Positions 18,620-28,151 are shown, numbered from the stretch's first letter. The stretch is 39,979 nt of DNA from Acidimicrobiales bacterium (GCA_028285495.1 JANQPB010000019.1:1-39979); one strand, 5' to 3'. Notes: generated from the letters alone by a model not told the origin. Program-made: numbers and translations.

Positions 18620-19841
18620 CGTGATGCAGGGCGACGGCCTGGACGAGGCCGACCGCCAGCATCGAGGTCAGCATGGCGCTCCCGCCGTAGGACACGAACG
18701 GCAGCGCGATGCCGGTGATCGGGGCCAGCCGCAGGTTCATGGCCAGGTTCTGGATGACCTGCGAGGCCAGCAGGGCGAACACCCCGGCGCACAGCAGCCG
18801 GCCCCACTCGTCCCGGCAGTCCCGCCCGACCGACCAGACGAGCCCGAGCACCACGGCCTGGAGCCCGATCAGCAGCCCGGCCCCGAGGAGGCCCAGCTCC
18901 TCGGCCACGGCGGCGAAGATGAAGTCGGTGTGCTGGTCGGGCACGTAGCCGAGCTGGGTCTGGGGCCCGGCGAAGAGCCCCGCGCCGGTCAGCCCACCCG
19001 AACCGATGGCGGCCAGCGCCTGGCGCTGGTTGTAGCCGGCCCCCAGCGGATCGTGGTCCGGACGCAGGAAGACCTCGAACCGGTCGACCTGGTACGCCGA
19101 CAGCACCCCGGCATCGAGGGCGAGACCGACGACGGCAACCCCGGTCACCACCAGCAATGCGATGTAGCGGAGGGCGACGCCGGCCGTGGCGAACATGCCG
19201 ACGGCGATCGCCCCGAAGACCAGCACCGTGCCGGTCTCCCCCTGGGCCAGCACCAGGCCGGAGCACAGCCCGAGCAGCACCACGCCGACGCCGAAGCGGG
19301 CCGGTCCCGGTCGGCGCCCGACCCGGCGGTCGATCGGACCGGCCGGCAGGCCCGCCCTGGCCGGGCGACCGTCCGGGCCCCAGGTTCGGTCGAGCACCGC
19401 AGCCAGCCCGAGGATGAGGCCGAGCTTGGCCGGCTCGGACGGTTGGAGCGCCAGCCCGCCGATCCGGAACCAGCCCTGGGTCCCCCGGACCTCGGTGCCG
19501 AGCGGGGTCAGCACGAGCACCAGACCGACGACCACCACCGTCACCACCAGCGGAACGAACCGCCGGAGCCGGCGATGATCGACCGCAGCCCCGCCGAGCA
19601 GCAGCAGCGATCCGAGGCCGACGAACATGGCCTGGCGAGCCCCGACGGCGCCGTCGTCGACCAGCCGCCGCCCGGCGCTGTGGACCATGACGACGCCGAG
19701 GGCGCCGAGGGACATGGCCGCGGCGGCCAGCGGCCAGTGGACGAGCCGGCGCCGATCGGACCCGGCCAGTCGGCGGACCGGCCGGTTCATCCCGTCCGGC
19801 GCCGAGGGAGCCGCGCCGGGGCGGGCGCCGACCGCGGTCAC
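18606..19841 (-). CDS. rodA: Peptidoglycan glycosyltransferase RodA (SEDS family)
   Basis: RodA polymerises lipid II glycan strands for side-wall growth, partnered by PBP2. The 411-residue protein has about ten membrane helices and the SEDS motifs GTQGWFRIGGLALQPSEPAK, HTDFIFAAVAEELGLLGAG and LPFVSYGGSAML. I use GTG 19841, which overlaps the mrdA stop as GTGA; GTG 19847 is possible. Unlike many actinobacterial rodA genes it sits directly after mreBCD-mrdA. Its last residues (RRR) and stop are encoded inside the third copy of a hairpin repeat, so the C-terminus may have been set by repeat expansion. Confidence 0.93.
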   Translation of the reverse strand: MTAVGARPGAAPSAPDGMNRPVRRLAGSDRRRLVHWPLAAAAMSLGALGVVMVHSAGRRLVDDGAVGARQAMFVGLGSLLLLGGAAVDHRRLRRFVPLVVTVVVVGLVLVLTPLGTEVRGTQGWFRIGGLALQPSEPAKLGLILGLAAVLDRTWGPDGRPARAGLPAGPIDRRVGRRPGPARFGVGVVLLGLCSGLVLAQGETGTVLVFGAIAVGMFATAGVALRYIALLVVTGVAVVGLALDAGVLSAYQVDRFEVFLRPDHDPLGAGYNQRQALAAIGSGGLTGAGLFAGPQTQLGYVPDQHTDFIFAAVAEELGLLGAGLLIGLQAVVLGLVWSVGRDCRDEWGRLLCAGVFALLASQVIQNLAMNLRLAPITGIALPFVSYGGSAMLTSMLAVGLVQAVALHHGRRR

Positions 19842-21790
19842 GGCCACACCCCGGGGGCGGGTGGCTCGGGGGCCAGCAGCTCGGGGTGGAGGACGCCGTC
19901 GAGGAACCGCCTCGCCACCGGCGCCGCCGCCTCGCCACCGAATCCCCCCTCCTCGATCACGACGGCGAACGCCAGGCTCGGGTCCGGGAGCGGTCCGGCG
20001 CCGGCGAACAGCGCGAAGTCGGCCCGGCCGTCGACCTCGGCCGTGCCGGTCTTGGCCGCCAGGGGGAACCGGTCGTTGGGGAAACCGGCGAAGGCCGGCG
20101 CCGCGGTCCCCCGCACCGGCACGTCGAGCAGGCCGTCGACGATCGGGGCGAGCAGGTTGGGGGCCAGCGCCGGCCCCGTCTCGACCCGGGGCGCAAACAC
20201 GACCACCGGCTCGCCGGTCACCCCGTCGACGATCCGATCGACCAGCCGGGGCTGGTGGCGGGCCCCGTCGCTGACCACGGCGGCATAGACGTTGGCCAGC
20301 TGCAGCGGGGTGACCAGCAGCTCGCCCTGACCGATGGCCAGGTTGACGCTGTCGCCCGTGTACCAGCGAGGGTCGGGAAAGGCGCCGGGGGCCGAGTCGT
20401 GCTCGGCTCGCCTGGACGCCGGCGTCGGCACCCGACCGGCCGACTCACCGGGCAGCTCGATCCCCGTCGGCGACCCGAGCCCGAACCGCCTGGCCGTGTC
20501 CTGCAGCGCCTCCTCACCGAGCCGGCCGCGCTCCAACCACAGCCGTTCACCGAGCGAGTAGAAGTAGGTGTCGCTCGACCGGGACAGCGCCGCACGGAGA
20601 TCGACCGGCCCCATCCTGACCCCGCCGGCGTTGCGGAAGCGGCACCCGGCGCCACCGCCGCAGCCGGTCAGCCGGTAGCTGCCGAGATCCTCCCACACGG
20701 TCCCCGGCGTCCGCAGCCCGGCCTCGAGCGAGGCGTAGGCCGTGATCGGCTTGAACGTCGAGCCGGCCGGGTACAGGCCGTCGATCACCCGGTTGAGGAA
20801 CGGATCGTCCTCGTCGGCGAACAGCGCATCGGCCTCGTCCGAGCCGAGCCCGGCCACGAACACCGCGGGATCGAAGTCGGGAAGCGACACCAGCGCCGAC
20901 ACCGCCCCGGTCGCCGGGTCGAGCGCGACCATCGACCCCGCCCGGGCCGGCACGTCGGCTCGGAGCCGGTCCAGCTCCGCGGCGAGCGATCGGGCGGCCA
21001 GCAGCTGCAGGTCGAGGTCGATCGTGAGATGGATGTCGTTGCCGGGCCGCGACGGTTGGACGACCTCGATGGTCCGCACCACCCGGTTGGCCGAGTCGAC
21101 CTCGACCCGCCGCACCTCGGGCACCCCCCGCAGTTGCGCCTCGAACAGCTTCTCCAGCCCGGTCCGACCGACCGGGTCACCCGGCCGGTAGCGATGCCCG
21201 GGGTCGCGGCGGTTGCGGTCGGCGGCCTCGGCGTCGTCGACGACCGAGCCGAGATAGCCGAGCACGTGGGCCGCGGCTCGCCCGTTCGGGTAGATCCGGC
21301 GGGGTACGGCGACCACGTCGATCCCGGGCAGTGACCGCTCGGCCAGGGCGACCCAGAGCTCGGTGGTGACGTCGTCGGCGACGACGACCGGCTCGAGCAC
21401 CTGGCTCCTGGCCCGGTCGTAGGTGCTGGTCAGGTCGTCGGCGGTGATCGTCTCGCTGGCGGCCGCCAGCTCGTCGGCGGCGTCGAGGAAGACGCCCTGG
21501 CGCCGGTCGGCGTCGAGATCGGCGAGACGCTCCCAGTCGAGGGTCACCTGGAACACCGACCGGTTGCCGGCCAGCACCCGACCGGCGGCGTCGAGCAGCC
21601 GGCCCCGGGGAGCCGGCGACTCGATCACCCGGACCCGGTTGCCGGCGGCGACGTCGCGGTGGTCCGGCGCCGCCACCAGCTGGACCTGGGCGAGGCGGCC
21701 GGCGAGCACGGCGAACAGCACGGCGGCGACCAGCGCCATCGCGTCGAATCGCCGACGGGCGTCCCCCCGTTGCCGGCCGGGGCCACTCAT
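19838..21790 (-). CDS. mrdA: Penicillin-binding protein 2 (peptidoglycan D,D-transpeptidase)
   Basis: A 650-residue class B PBP that cross-links peptidoglycan in the elongasome with RodA. One N-terminal membrane anchor (about residues 16-35, AMALVAAVLFAVLAGRL) is followed by the dimerisation domain (APRGRLLDAAGRVLAGNR). The transpeptidase domain has SxxK as STFK in GLYPAGSTFKPITAY, the second motif as SSD where SxN is usual, as in several PBP2 proteins, and KTGT in AAKTGTAEV. The start ATG 21790 overlaps the mreD stop as ATGA. The coding frame stays open upstream antisense to nothing known, but those residues are Arg/Pro-rich shadow sequence of mreD. Confidence 0.95.
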   Translation of the reverse strand: MSGPGRQRGDARRRFDAMALVAAVLFAVLAGRLAQVQLVAAPDHRDVAAGNRVRVIESPAPRGRLLDAAGRVLAGNRSVFQVTLDWERLADLDADRRQGVFLDAADELAAASETITADDLTSTYDRARSQVLEPVVVADDVTTELWVALAERSLPGIDVVAVPRRIYPNGRAAAHVLGYLGSVVDDAEAADRNRRDPGHRYRPGDPVGRTGLEKLFEAQLRGVPEVRRVEVDSANRVVRTIEVVQPSRPGNDIHLTIDLDLQLLAARSLAAELDRLRADVPARAGSMVALDPATGAVSALVSLPDFDPAVFVAGLGSDEADALFADEDDPFLNRVIDGLYPAGSTFKPITAYASLEAGLRTPGTVWEDLGSYRLTGCGGGAGCRFRNAGGVRMGPVDLRAALSRSSDTYFYSLGERLWLERGRLGEEALQDTARRFGLGSPTGIELPGESAGRVPTPASRRAEHDSAPGAFPDPRWYTGDSVNLAIGQGELLVTPLQLANVYAAVVSDGARHQPRLVDRIVDGVTGEPVVVFAPRVETGPALAPNLLAPIVDGLLDVPVRGTAAPAFAGFPNDRFPLAAKTGTAEVDGRADFALFAGAGPLPDPSLAFAVVIEEGGFGGEAAAPVARRFLDGVLHPELLAPEPPAPGVWP

Positions 21791-22425
21791 CGCCCCAGGC
21801 CGCGGTGACGCCGCCAACGGCCGACCCCGGGCCGCCGACCTCCGCCGCCGAGCCATGCGGCGAGGAACGGGGCGAGAGCCGCCGCCGTCACCACGGCCGG
21901 CACCAGACGGTCGGGCGGGATCGGGCGACCGGCGGCCAGGCTCTGGCCGACCAGCACGACCGCCGTGGCCGCAGCGACCTGGCCGCCGACGAGCCATGCC
22001 GTCTCCGCACCGGCCCGACCGATCGTCGCGCCGATGCCGAGCGACCGGATGGCTCCGGGCACCGGCAGGTGTCGGGCAACCGGCCCGAGCACCGTGAAGG
22101 CCAGGCAGTGGATCCCGAAGAGCCGGTGTCCCGTCGCGTCGACGGCCAACCCGAACGCGAGCCCGATGGTGGCCGACCGGCCCGGGGCTGCGACCACTGC
22201 GACCGCGGCCAACGTCAGCGGCAAATCGGGCTGGCGCAGCAGCCAGACGGACGAGGCATCGAGCGCGAACGCCTGCACGAGTGCCGCGGCGACGGCGAGG
22301 ACGACGATCCGACCGGGGCCGACGTCGGCCCGCAGAACGCCGTCCGGTCCGTCGAGACCGCCGTCGTTGCCGACCGCCACGGAGGCGCGAGCGGGGGGAC
22401 GGTGGCGCGTGCTGGCGGTGATCAT
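21787..22425 (-). CDS. mreD: Rod shape-determining protein MreD
   Basis: The 212-residue hydrophobic protein has about five membrane helices from residue 37 on and a weak MreD pattern (GLAFGLAVDATGHRLFGIHC). MreD is a membrane component of the elongasome. Sequence identity in this family is low, so the call leans on position between mreC and mrdA with ATGA overlaps at both ends. The first 35 residues are polar and the last 15 are Arg-rich. Confidence 0.85.
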   Translation of the reverse strand: MITASTRHRPPARASVAVGNDGGLDGPDGVLRADVGPGRIVVLAVAAALVQAFALDASSVWLLRQPDLPLTLAAVAVVAAPGRSATIGLAFGLAVDATGHRLFGIHCLAFTVLGPVARHLPVPGAIRSLGIGATIGRAGAETAWLVGGQVAAATAVVLVGQSLAAGRPIPPDRLVPAVVTAAALAPFLAAWLGGGGRRPGVGRWRRHRGLGR

Positions 22426-23213
22426 GCCGGCCGGTCGACCAGCAGGACGGTCAGGTAGCCGAGGGCGTCGAGGTCGGCGGCGGCCCGCACCGTGCCGTCG
22501 GCGGCCAGCCGGGCGACGGGCAGCCCGGCCGGGAACCGGCTCCGGGCGACGCCGCTGGTCACCAGCGTGTCGCCGGGCCCGACCAGCCCGTCCTCGATGG
22601 CGCGGGCCAGGTCCGGGCCGGGCTCGAGCTCGATCGTGCCGTCCGGCTGACCGACGATCAGGCCGATCCCGTGCTCACCACGGACGCCGACCGCCACCTC
22701 GCCGTCGGTCAACAACCGGACCGCGGCCCGCTCGGCCACCGCCTCCTCGACCACGCCGACCAGACCGGCCCCGGTCACCACCGGCATGCCGGGCACGAGA
22801 CCGTGGTCGGTTCCCTTGTCGAGCTCGACGATCCGCTCGATGCGGCCGCGGCGGTCGGCCACCACCCTGGCGGTGACCCGATCGATGTCGTCGACGCCTT
22901 GCACGTCGACTGCGGCGGCGAGGTCACGCAACTGGGCTCGCAGGTCGGGCTGGGCGGCGAGCCGACCCTCGGCCTCGGCCAACCGCCGTCGCAGCTCGTG
23001 GTTCTCGGCCACGACGTCGTCGTAGTGCACCGCCCCGTTCCACGCCCCCGCGAGGGGGGCCGATGCGCCATCGATCAGCGCCCCGACCGGCCCGCCGATC
23101 GACAGCACGGCACGCCGGACGGCCCCGATCGGACCGAACCCCGAGGCGTCGAGGGCCAGCAGCGTCAGGGCGGTCACGGCGACGAGCGGCAGCAGGCGAC
23201 GGTTCCCGGTCAA
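22422..23213 (-). CDS. mreC: Rod shape-determining protein MreC
   Basis: The 263-residue protein has one N-terminal membrane helix (about residues 7-24), a coiled-coil (about 65-105, ENHELRRRLAEAEGRLAAQ) and a beta-rich periplasmic-type domain, the MreC layout. MreC bridges MreB to PBP2 and RodA. The best start is TTG 23213; no ATG or GTG occurs between the mreB stop and this codon in frame. It overlaps mreD by ATGA at its end. Confidence 0.9.
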   Translation of the reverse strand: MTGNRRLLPLVAVTALTLLALDASGFGPIGAVRRAVLSIGGPVGALIDGASAPLAGAWNGAVHYDDVVAENHELRRRLAEAEGRLAAQPDLRAQLRDLAAAVDVQGVDDIDRVTARVVADRRGRIERIVELDKGTDHGLVPGMPVVTGAGLVGVVEEAVAERAAVRLLTDGEVAVGVRGEHGIGLIVGQPDGTIELEPGPDLARAIEDGLVGPGDTLVTSGVARSRFPAGLPVARLAADGTVRAAADLDALGYLTVLLVDRPA

Positions 23214-23232
23214 CGCGACGAAGGCCGGGCGC

Positions 23233-24270
23233 TCAGGCCGGCCCCGAGCCGACCAGGCCCGTCAGCCGGTTGGCCTCGAGGAAGCGGCCGGACCCGAGCA
23301 CGACCGTGTGCAGCGGGTCGTCGGCCTGGCGCACCGGCACCCCGATCGCCCGCTCGAAGCGACCGGCCAGCCCGCGGAGGAGCGCCCCGCCACCGGTCAG
23401 GACCATTCCCCGCTCGATGATGTCGCCCGCCAGCTCGGCCGGGGCCTCGTCGAGGGTGGCGGACACGGCGTCGATGATCGAGGCCACGGTGTCGGCCATC
23501 GCCTCCCTGACCTCCTCGGTCGAAGCGACGACCGTGCGGGGCAGCCCGCTGACCAGGTCGCGGCCACGGATCTTGGCCTCGAACTCCTCGACCAGCGGTT
23601 GGGCCGAACCCATCTTGACCTTGACCGTCTCGGCGGTCCGCTCCCCCAGGGCCAGACCGTGGTCGCGGCGGGCGTGCTCGATCACCGCTCGGTCGAGGGC
23701 ATCGCCGCCGATCCGGAGCGACCGGGCGACGACCAGACCGCCGAGGGCGATGATCGCCACCTCGGTCGTGCCGCCGCCGACGTCGACGACCATCGAGCCG
23801 ACCGGCTCGTCGATCGGCAGGCCGGCGCCGAGCGCAGCGGCCATCGGCTCCTCGATGACAACCGCCTCTCGGGCCCCGGCGAACTCGGCGGCGTCCCGCA
23901 CCGCCCGCTGCTCGACCCCGGTGATGCCGGAGGGCACGCAGATCACCATTCGCGGCCGCGGCCCCCAACGATTGCCGACGACCTTCTGGATGAAGTACCG
24001 CAGCATCTCCTCGCACACGTCGAAGTCGGCGATCACCCCGTCCTTCAGCGGCCGGACGGCCTGGATGTGGCTCGGCGTTCGCCCGATCATCCGCTTGGCC
24101 TCGACCCCGACCGCGACCGGCCGGCGGGTGTTGACGTTGATGGCGACGACCGATGGCTCGTCGAGCACGACGCCGGCACCGCGGACGTAGATCAGCGTGT
24201 TGGCGGTCCCGAGGTCGACGGCCAGGTCACGGCCACCCACCGCTCCGAGCATGGTCGACAGACTGGCCAC
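23233..24270 (-). CDS. mreB: Rod shape-determining protein MreB (bacterial actin)
   Basis: The 345-residue protein has actin-fold ATPase motifs: phosphate 1 DLGTANTLIYVRG (about residues 19-31), phosphate 2 VVDVGGGTTEVAII, and adenosine motif GMVLTGGGALLRGL. It polymerises along the membrane and organises side-wall synthesis. The start GTG 24270 is used; ATG 24252 is an alternative. It is first in the five-gene mre operon. Having mreB implies a rod-shaped or mycelial cell with MreB-guided growth. Confidence 0.97.
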   Translation of the reverse strand: MASLSTMLGAVGGRDLAVDLGTANTLIYVRGAGVVLDEPSVVAINVNTRRPVAVGVEAKRMIGRTPSHIQAVRPLKDGVIADFDVCEEMLRYFIQKVVGNRWGPRPRMVICVPSGITGVEQRAVRDAAEFAGAREAVVIEEPMAAALGAGLPIDEPVGSMVVDVGGGTTEVAIIALGGLVVARSLRIGGDALDRAVIEHARRDHGLALGERTAETVKVKMGSAQPLVEEFEAKIRGRDLVSGLPRTVVASTEEVREAMADTVASIIDAVSATLDEAPAELAGDIIERGMVLTGGGALLRGLAGRFERAIGVPVRQADDPLHTVVLGSGRFLEANRLTGLVGSGPA

Positions 24271-24318
24271 GGCTGAACCCCATCGTGTGCATCGGTTCCG
24301 ACTGGTCCGCCGGACTCG

Positions 24319-24324
24319 ATCGTA
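24319..24324 (-). promoter_or_regulatory. Candidate -10 box for the mre operon
   Basis: TACGAT on the minus strand about 48 nt before the mreB start, giving a leader of roughly 40 nt. The -35 region is not recognisable. Confidence 0.25.
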
Positions 24325-24405
24325 GGCACGGGAGCGGGGTCGGTCGTGGACCCCCGGCCATGCGGTCGATGCGACGACAACGACCCTCCCGGAGGAGGCG
24401 TCGGC

Positions 24406-24816
24406 TCAGGCCAGGCCGGGAAAGAAGATGCCGATCTCGCGAGCGGCCGACTCGTCGGAGTCGCTGCCGTGCACCAGGTTCTCGGTCATCGTGGTGCCGT
24501 AGTCACCCCGGATGGTTCCGGGCGGGGCGTCGGCCGGGTTGGTCGGCCCCATCAGTGTGCGGACCATGGCGTAGGTGCCGTCGGGGCCCTCCAGGACGCC
24601 GACGAAGGCCGGGCTGCGGCTCATGAACGCCACCAGGTCGCCGTAGAACGGCTTGTCGACGTGCTCGACGTAGTGCTTCGACAGGGTGGCCTCGTCGAGT
24701 TGACGGAGCTCACCGGCGACCAGCTTGAGGCCCTTGCGCTCGAACCGGTCGATGATCTGACCGACGTAGCCCCGCTCGACGGCGTCGGGCTTGCAGATGA
24801 TGAAGGTACGACTCAC
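24406..24816 (-). CDS. ndk: Nucleoside diphosphate kinase
   Basis: The 136-residue enzyme transfers the gamma phosphate between nucleoside triphosphates and diphosphates. It begins SRTFIICKPDAVERG and has the active-site His in NLVHGSDS. Length is standard. The GTG start at 24816 has no Shine-Dalgarno sequence but a TACGCT box 7 nt upstream. It lies 135 nt before mreB on the same strand. Confidence 0.97.
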   Translation of the reverse strand: MSRTFIICKPDAVERGYVGQIIDRFERKGLKLVAGELRQLDEATLSKHYVEHVDKPFYGDLVAFMSRSPAFVGVLEGPDGTYAMVRTLMGPTNPADAPPGTIRGDYGTTMTENLVHGSDSDESAAREIGIFFPGLA

Positions 24817-24823
24817 GGCAGGG

Positions 24824-24829
24824 AGCGTA
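24824..24829 (-). promoter_or_regulatory. Candidate -10 box for leaderless ndk
   Basis: TACGCT on the minus strand ends 7 nt before the ndk GTG, the spacing expected when transcription begins at or next to the start codon. Confidence 0.45.
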
Positions 24830-24923
24830 CCGGCTCGGCCCCTGGCCGCGGGCCGGCCCCGACGGGAATCGGCGCCGGACCGGCGCGCTCAAGCTGGCCG
24901 ACCTCGGCGTCGATGTCCCACCC

Positions 24924-25145
24924 ATGGACCTGCGTCGTGACGATGGTGGTGAGCGGGGGGCCACCGCGGTCGAGTATGCGATGATCCTGGCCCTGGTCGT
25001 CGGGGCGACGTTGGCTGCGATCACCGGCCTGACCGACTCGTCTGGCGGGTACCTGAGCACGACGGGCGACGACATCGGTGAGCCCCGCGAGCGGATCGCC
25101 GACATGGACGCCGACCTCCCCGATCCGCCGGCCTGGCTGGACTGA
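24924..25145 (+). CDS. Flp/Fap family type IVb pilin
   Basis: The 73-residue protein has a class III prepilin signal, a charged N-terminus with ERG before ATAVEYAMILALVVGATLAA. The Gly at the cleavage site, the Glu at +5 and the following Tyr are typical of Flp pilins. The mature part after the hydrophobic helix is short and acidic. It is the first of four plus-strand genes with TadE and TadG proteins. The pilus ATPase, platform and prepilin peptidase genes are not in the window. Confidence 0.85.
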   Translation: MDLRRDDGGERGATAVEYAMILALVVGATLAAITGLTDSSGGYLSTTGDDIGEPRERIADMDADLPDPPAWLD

Positions 25146-25263
25146 TCGCCCCCGGTCCCGGCCCGAGCCCGTTGTCCGGCCTGGCTCCGACCCGGCCGCC
25201 CGTGGCCCGAAGCGGGCCGTCCGACCCATCAACCCGGCCGCCGATCGCGCCGATGCAAGCGCC

Positions 25264-25854
25264 GTGAGACTCCGGTCGACCAGCCGCAAGGCGGATCGTG
25301 GCGCGGCTCTGCTCGAGGCTGCGGTCGTCACCCCGGTCTTCGTGCTGTTCGTGTTCTTCGTGCTGGAGCTCGGCCTGCTGTTCCGGGACTCGCTCACCAC
25401 CGACAACGCCAGCAGGGAGGGGGCCAGGGCCGCCAGCACCCGCGGCAACGAGGCCGACGCCGACTACTACATCCTGCGGACCGTCGAGCACGGGCTCGAG
25501 GCCATGGGCCTCGAGCGGCTCGACCACGTCATCGTGTTCCGGGCCACCGGCCCGGACGACACCGTGCCGGGCAGTTGCACGACGTCATCCCAGGCCGGTC
25601 TGTGCAATCGCTACACCGCCACCGAGTTCTTCGCCGAGCTCGACGACTCGCTCGGCAACGACACCGGCAACTTCCGATGTGGCAGCCTCGACGCATCGTG
25701 GTGCCCGACGACCCGCGAGACCAGCCTGGCCGCCGGCACGGACTTCATCGGCATCCACGTGCAGACTCGCCACCAGTTCATCACCGGGCTGTTCACCAAC
25801 GGGCAGACGCTCAGCGAGACCACGATCCTCCGGCTGGAGCCGGACGAGGAATGA
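25264..25854 (+). CDS. TadE-like pseudopilin
   Basis: The 196-residue protein has the TadE N-terminus: charged residues, DRGAALLEAAVVTPVFVLFV with Glu in the helix, then a secreted domain with two or more Cys pairs. TadE/TadF minor pseudopilins help assemble Flp pili. The GTG at 25264 is chosen because it lies about 12 residues before the conserved DRGAA; earlier in-frame sequence is Pro/Arg-rich and not protein-like. The stop overlaps the next gene as ATGA. Confidence 0.82.
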   Translation: MRLRSTSRKADRGAALLEAAVVTPVFVLFVFFVLELGLLFRDSLTTDNASREGARAASTRGNEADADYYILRTVEHGLEAMGLERLDHVIVFRATGPDDTVPGSCTTSSQAGLCNRYTATEFFAELDDSLGNDTGNFRCGSLDASWCPTTRETSLAAGTDFIGIHVQTRHQFITGLFTNGQTLSETTILRLEPDEE

Positions 25855-26432
25855 GGTCGGCGGAGCGCACCGGGCCGGGCGATCGCCGGTCGGTCGCCGA
25901 CGAGCGGGGTGCGGCCCTGGTGGAGTTCGCCATCGTGTCGAGCTTCCTGCTGATCCTGGTCTTCGGCGTGTTCGAGACCGGCATGGCCTGGAGCGACAGC
26001 CAGCTCGTGACCCAGGCCGCCAGGAGCGGGGCCAGGTCGGTCAGCCAGCTCGGGATCGACGCGGAGGCCGATTCGTTCGCCGTCCAGTCGATCGAGGCGG
26101 CGCTCGGCGACCTGTCGGGCGACCTGACCAGGATCGTCATCTACGACGCCAGCGCGACGGACGGGTCGATGTCGGCCGCCTGTGCTTCCGCCAGCCCGCC
26201 CGGGGTGGCCGGACAGTGCAGCATCTACGACCAGACCGACTTCGGGACCTATGCCTCGTGGGTCGACGGGGCCTGGCCGCCGTCCGGTCGCGACAACTCG
26301 CTGGAGAACGGCGACCACCTCGGGGTCCTCGTCGAGGTCGACCGACCGTTCATCACCGGCTTCCTCGGGGGGGCGTCCTTCACGATGACCGACACGACCG
26401 TCATGAAGATCGAGCCGGCGGCGGGTAGCTGA
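25851..26432 (+). CDS. TadE-like pseudopilin, second copy
   Basis: The 193-residue protein starts with a polar segment and DERGAALVEFAIVSSFLLIL, again a TadE-type helix with Glu. The secreted part parallels the preceding protein (for example RPFITGFL against HQFITGLF), so the two are old duplicates. Start ATG overlaps the upstream stop, and its own stop overlaps the TadG start by one base, indicating a tight operon. Confidence 0.85.
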   Translation: MRSAERTGPGDRRSVADERGAALVEFAIVSSFLLILVFGVFETGMAWSDSQLVTQAARSGARSVSQLGIDAEADSFAVQSIEAALGDLSGDLTRIVIYDASATDGSMSAACASASPPGVAGQCSIYDQTDFGTYASWVDGAWPPSGRDNSLENGDHLGVLVEVDRPFITGFLGGASFTMTDTTVMKIEPAAGS

Positions 26433-28087
26433 TGGTGGCGGCGACCATCAGGCCGACGGCGACGCCGGTCGCGCATCGACGGCGTGAGCTCCTGGCCGAC
26501 GAGTCGGGGTTCGTGCTGGCCCAGGCCGCCCTCCTGCTGATCCCGCTTCTCATCTTCGCCGCGTTCGCCACCGACATCGGTTCCTGGTACCTGCAGGGTC
26601 AGAAGGTCCAGCGGGCCGCCGACGCGGCGGCCCTGGCCGGCGTGGCCCACATGCCCGACACGACGGCGGCCGAGCAGGCCGCCCGCGAGGTCGCGGCCCG
26701 CAACGGCTACGTCGACGCCACCCCGTTCGACAACTCCGACTTCGAGACCGGCCCCCTCCCCCAGATCCGGGTCACGACGTTCAACGGCGATGCGGTCGAC
26801 GTCGAGATCCGGGCCGAGGCCGACGCCTTCCTCGGCGAGCTGGTCCTCGATTCGATCACCGTCGAGCGCTACGCCGTCGCCGAGTACGTACAACCGGTCC
26901 ACCTCGGCAACCCGACCTCGGGGCTGGGGACGGGGACGATCTCCGAGTCGACCCTGGGGCTCCCGAACGACGAGATGTGGTTGGCCGTCACCGCCTACTG
27001 CCAGGACCACGAGCAGGGCGATCCGTTCGCCGTCGGCTACTACGACGGCCCGAACTACTACAACTCCGACCACCGGACCTGCGGCAGCAGCGACAGCTAC
27101 GTCTACCCCAGCTCGACCGCCAACCCGACCTTCGACCCGGACGCCTACGTCTTCGTCGTCGAGGTCCAGCCCGGATCGCCGACCGTCGACATCGACGTGT
27201 ACGAGCCGGGTGCCGGCTGCTCGGGTGGCGGCAGCACCGGCGACGACACCTGGGCGCCGCTGCTGAACTTCGAGGTCTACGGGCCGAGCACGACCCGCGG
27301 TCACCGCGACTTCATCGAGGCCAACTCCCCCATCGCCACGGTCTCGCCGTCCTGGAACGCCTGTATCTCCAACAGCCCGGACGGCGACGGCTGGTGGTCG
27401 CTCGCCTCCAGCCTGGCCAACCCCGGTTCCGAGGGCGGCTTCTACTACGTGAAGGTGTCGAACCGGTACCCGGGCAGCATCAACGGCCATCCGGGCGACT
27501 CGTACTGGCGGGAGGAGAGCCAGAACAGCTTCTCGCTCCGGGCGATCCGGACCACCGAGAGCCAGCTGTGCGCCTTCTCCGCCGCCGACCCGACCTGCCC
27601 TCAGGTCTATGCCCTCGACTGGTTGCCGCTCTACCGCCAGGTGCCGAACACCGAGTCGCCGTTCTACCTGGCCGAGGTCGACGAGAGCCACGCCGGCGAG
27701 CAGATGATCGTGACGTTCTTCGACGCGGCCGAGGGCATCGACAACCTGCAGTTCGTCGACTCGAACGGCACCGCCATGCCGTTCGAGTGGCGGTACAGCG
27801 ACACCGCCGACGGTCAGCTCTCCGGGTCCGACTACTTCGAGACGGCGTACGTCGGCCACAGCAGCACGTGCACCTGGGGTGGCTCGGGGTCGAACCCGTG
27901 CCTCGACACGGGCACTCGCAGCGACTGGAACGACCACTTCGTCAAGATCAAGATCGACATCCCCGACGACTACACCTGCGGAGCCGACTGCTGGTGGCAG
28001 ATCCGCTACGTCACCGGGGGCACCCCGACCGACCGCTCGGTCTGGTCGATCGTGCTGCAGGGCGACCCGGTCCGCCTGGTCGAGTAG
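26432..28087 (+). CDS. TadG-like protein with large secreted C-terminal region
   Basis: The 551-residue protein has one N-terminal membrane helix (about 26-46) followed by DIGSWYLQGQKVQRAADAAA, the pattern of the Tad-like domain at the N-terminus of TadG proteins. From about residue 150 a secreted region rich in Ser, Tyr, Trp, Asp and Cys follows with no recognised domain; it is much longer than the TadE proteins. It could be a minor tip or surface component of the Flp pilus. Last gene of the operon, convergent with folC 64 nt away. Confidence 0.78.
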   Translation: MVAATIRPTATPVAHRRRELLADESGFVLAQAALLLIPLLIFAAFATDIGSWYLQGQKVQRAADAAALAGVAHMPDTTAAEQAAREVAARNGYVDATPFDNSDFETGPLPQIRVTTFNGDAVDVEIRAEADAFLGELVLDSITVERYAVAEYVQPVHLGNPTSGLGTGTISESTLGLPNDEMWLAVTAYCQDHEQGDPFAVGYYDGPNYYNSDHRTCGSSDSYVYPSSTANPTFDPDAYVFVVEVQPGSPTVDIDVYEPGAGCSGGGSTGDDTWAPLLNFEVYGPSTTRGHRDFIEANSPIATVSPSWNACISNSPDGDGWWSLASSLANPGSEGGFYYVKVSNRYPGSINGHPGDSYWREESQNSFSLRAIRTTESQLCAFSAADPTCPQVYALDWLPLYRQVPNTESPFYLAEVDESHAGEQMIVTFFDAAEGIDNLQFVDSNGTAMPFEWRYSDTADGQLSGSDYFETAYVGHSSTCTWGGSGSNPCLDTGTRSDWNDHFVKIKIDIPDDYTCGADCWWQIRYVTGGTPTDRSVWSIVLQGDPVRLVE

Positions 28088-28151
28088 CTCGGCGCCCGCG
28101 CTGGCCGTCGACGGCGCCGACGCTGGCCGTCCGGCCCGGCCGAGGCGGTGC

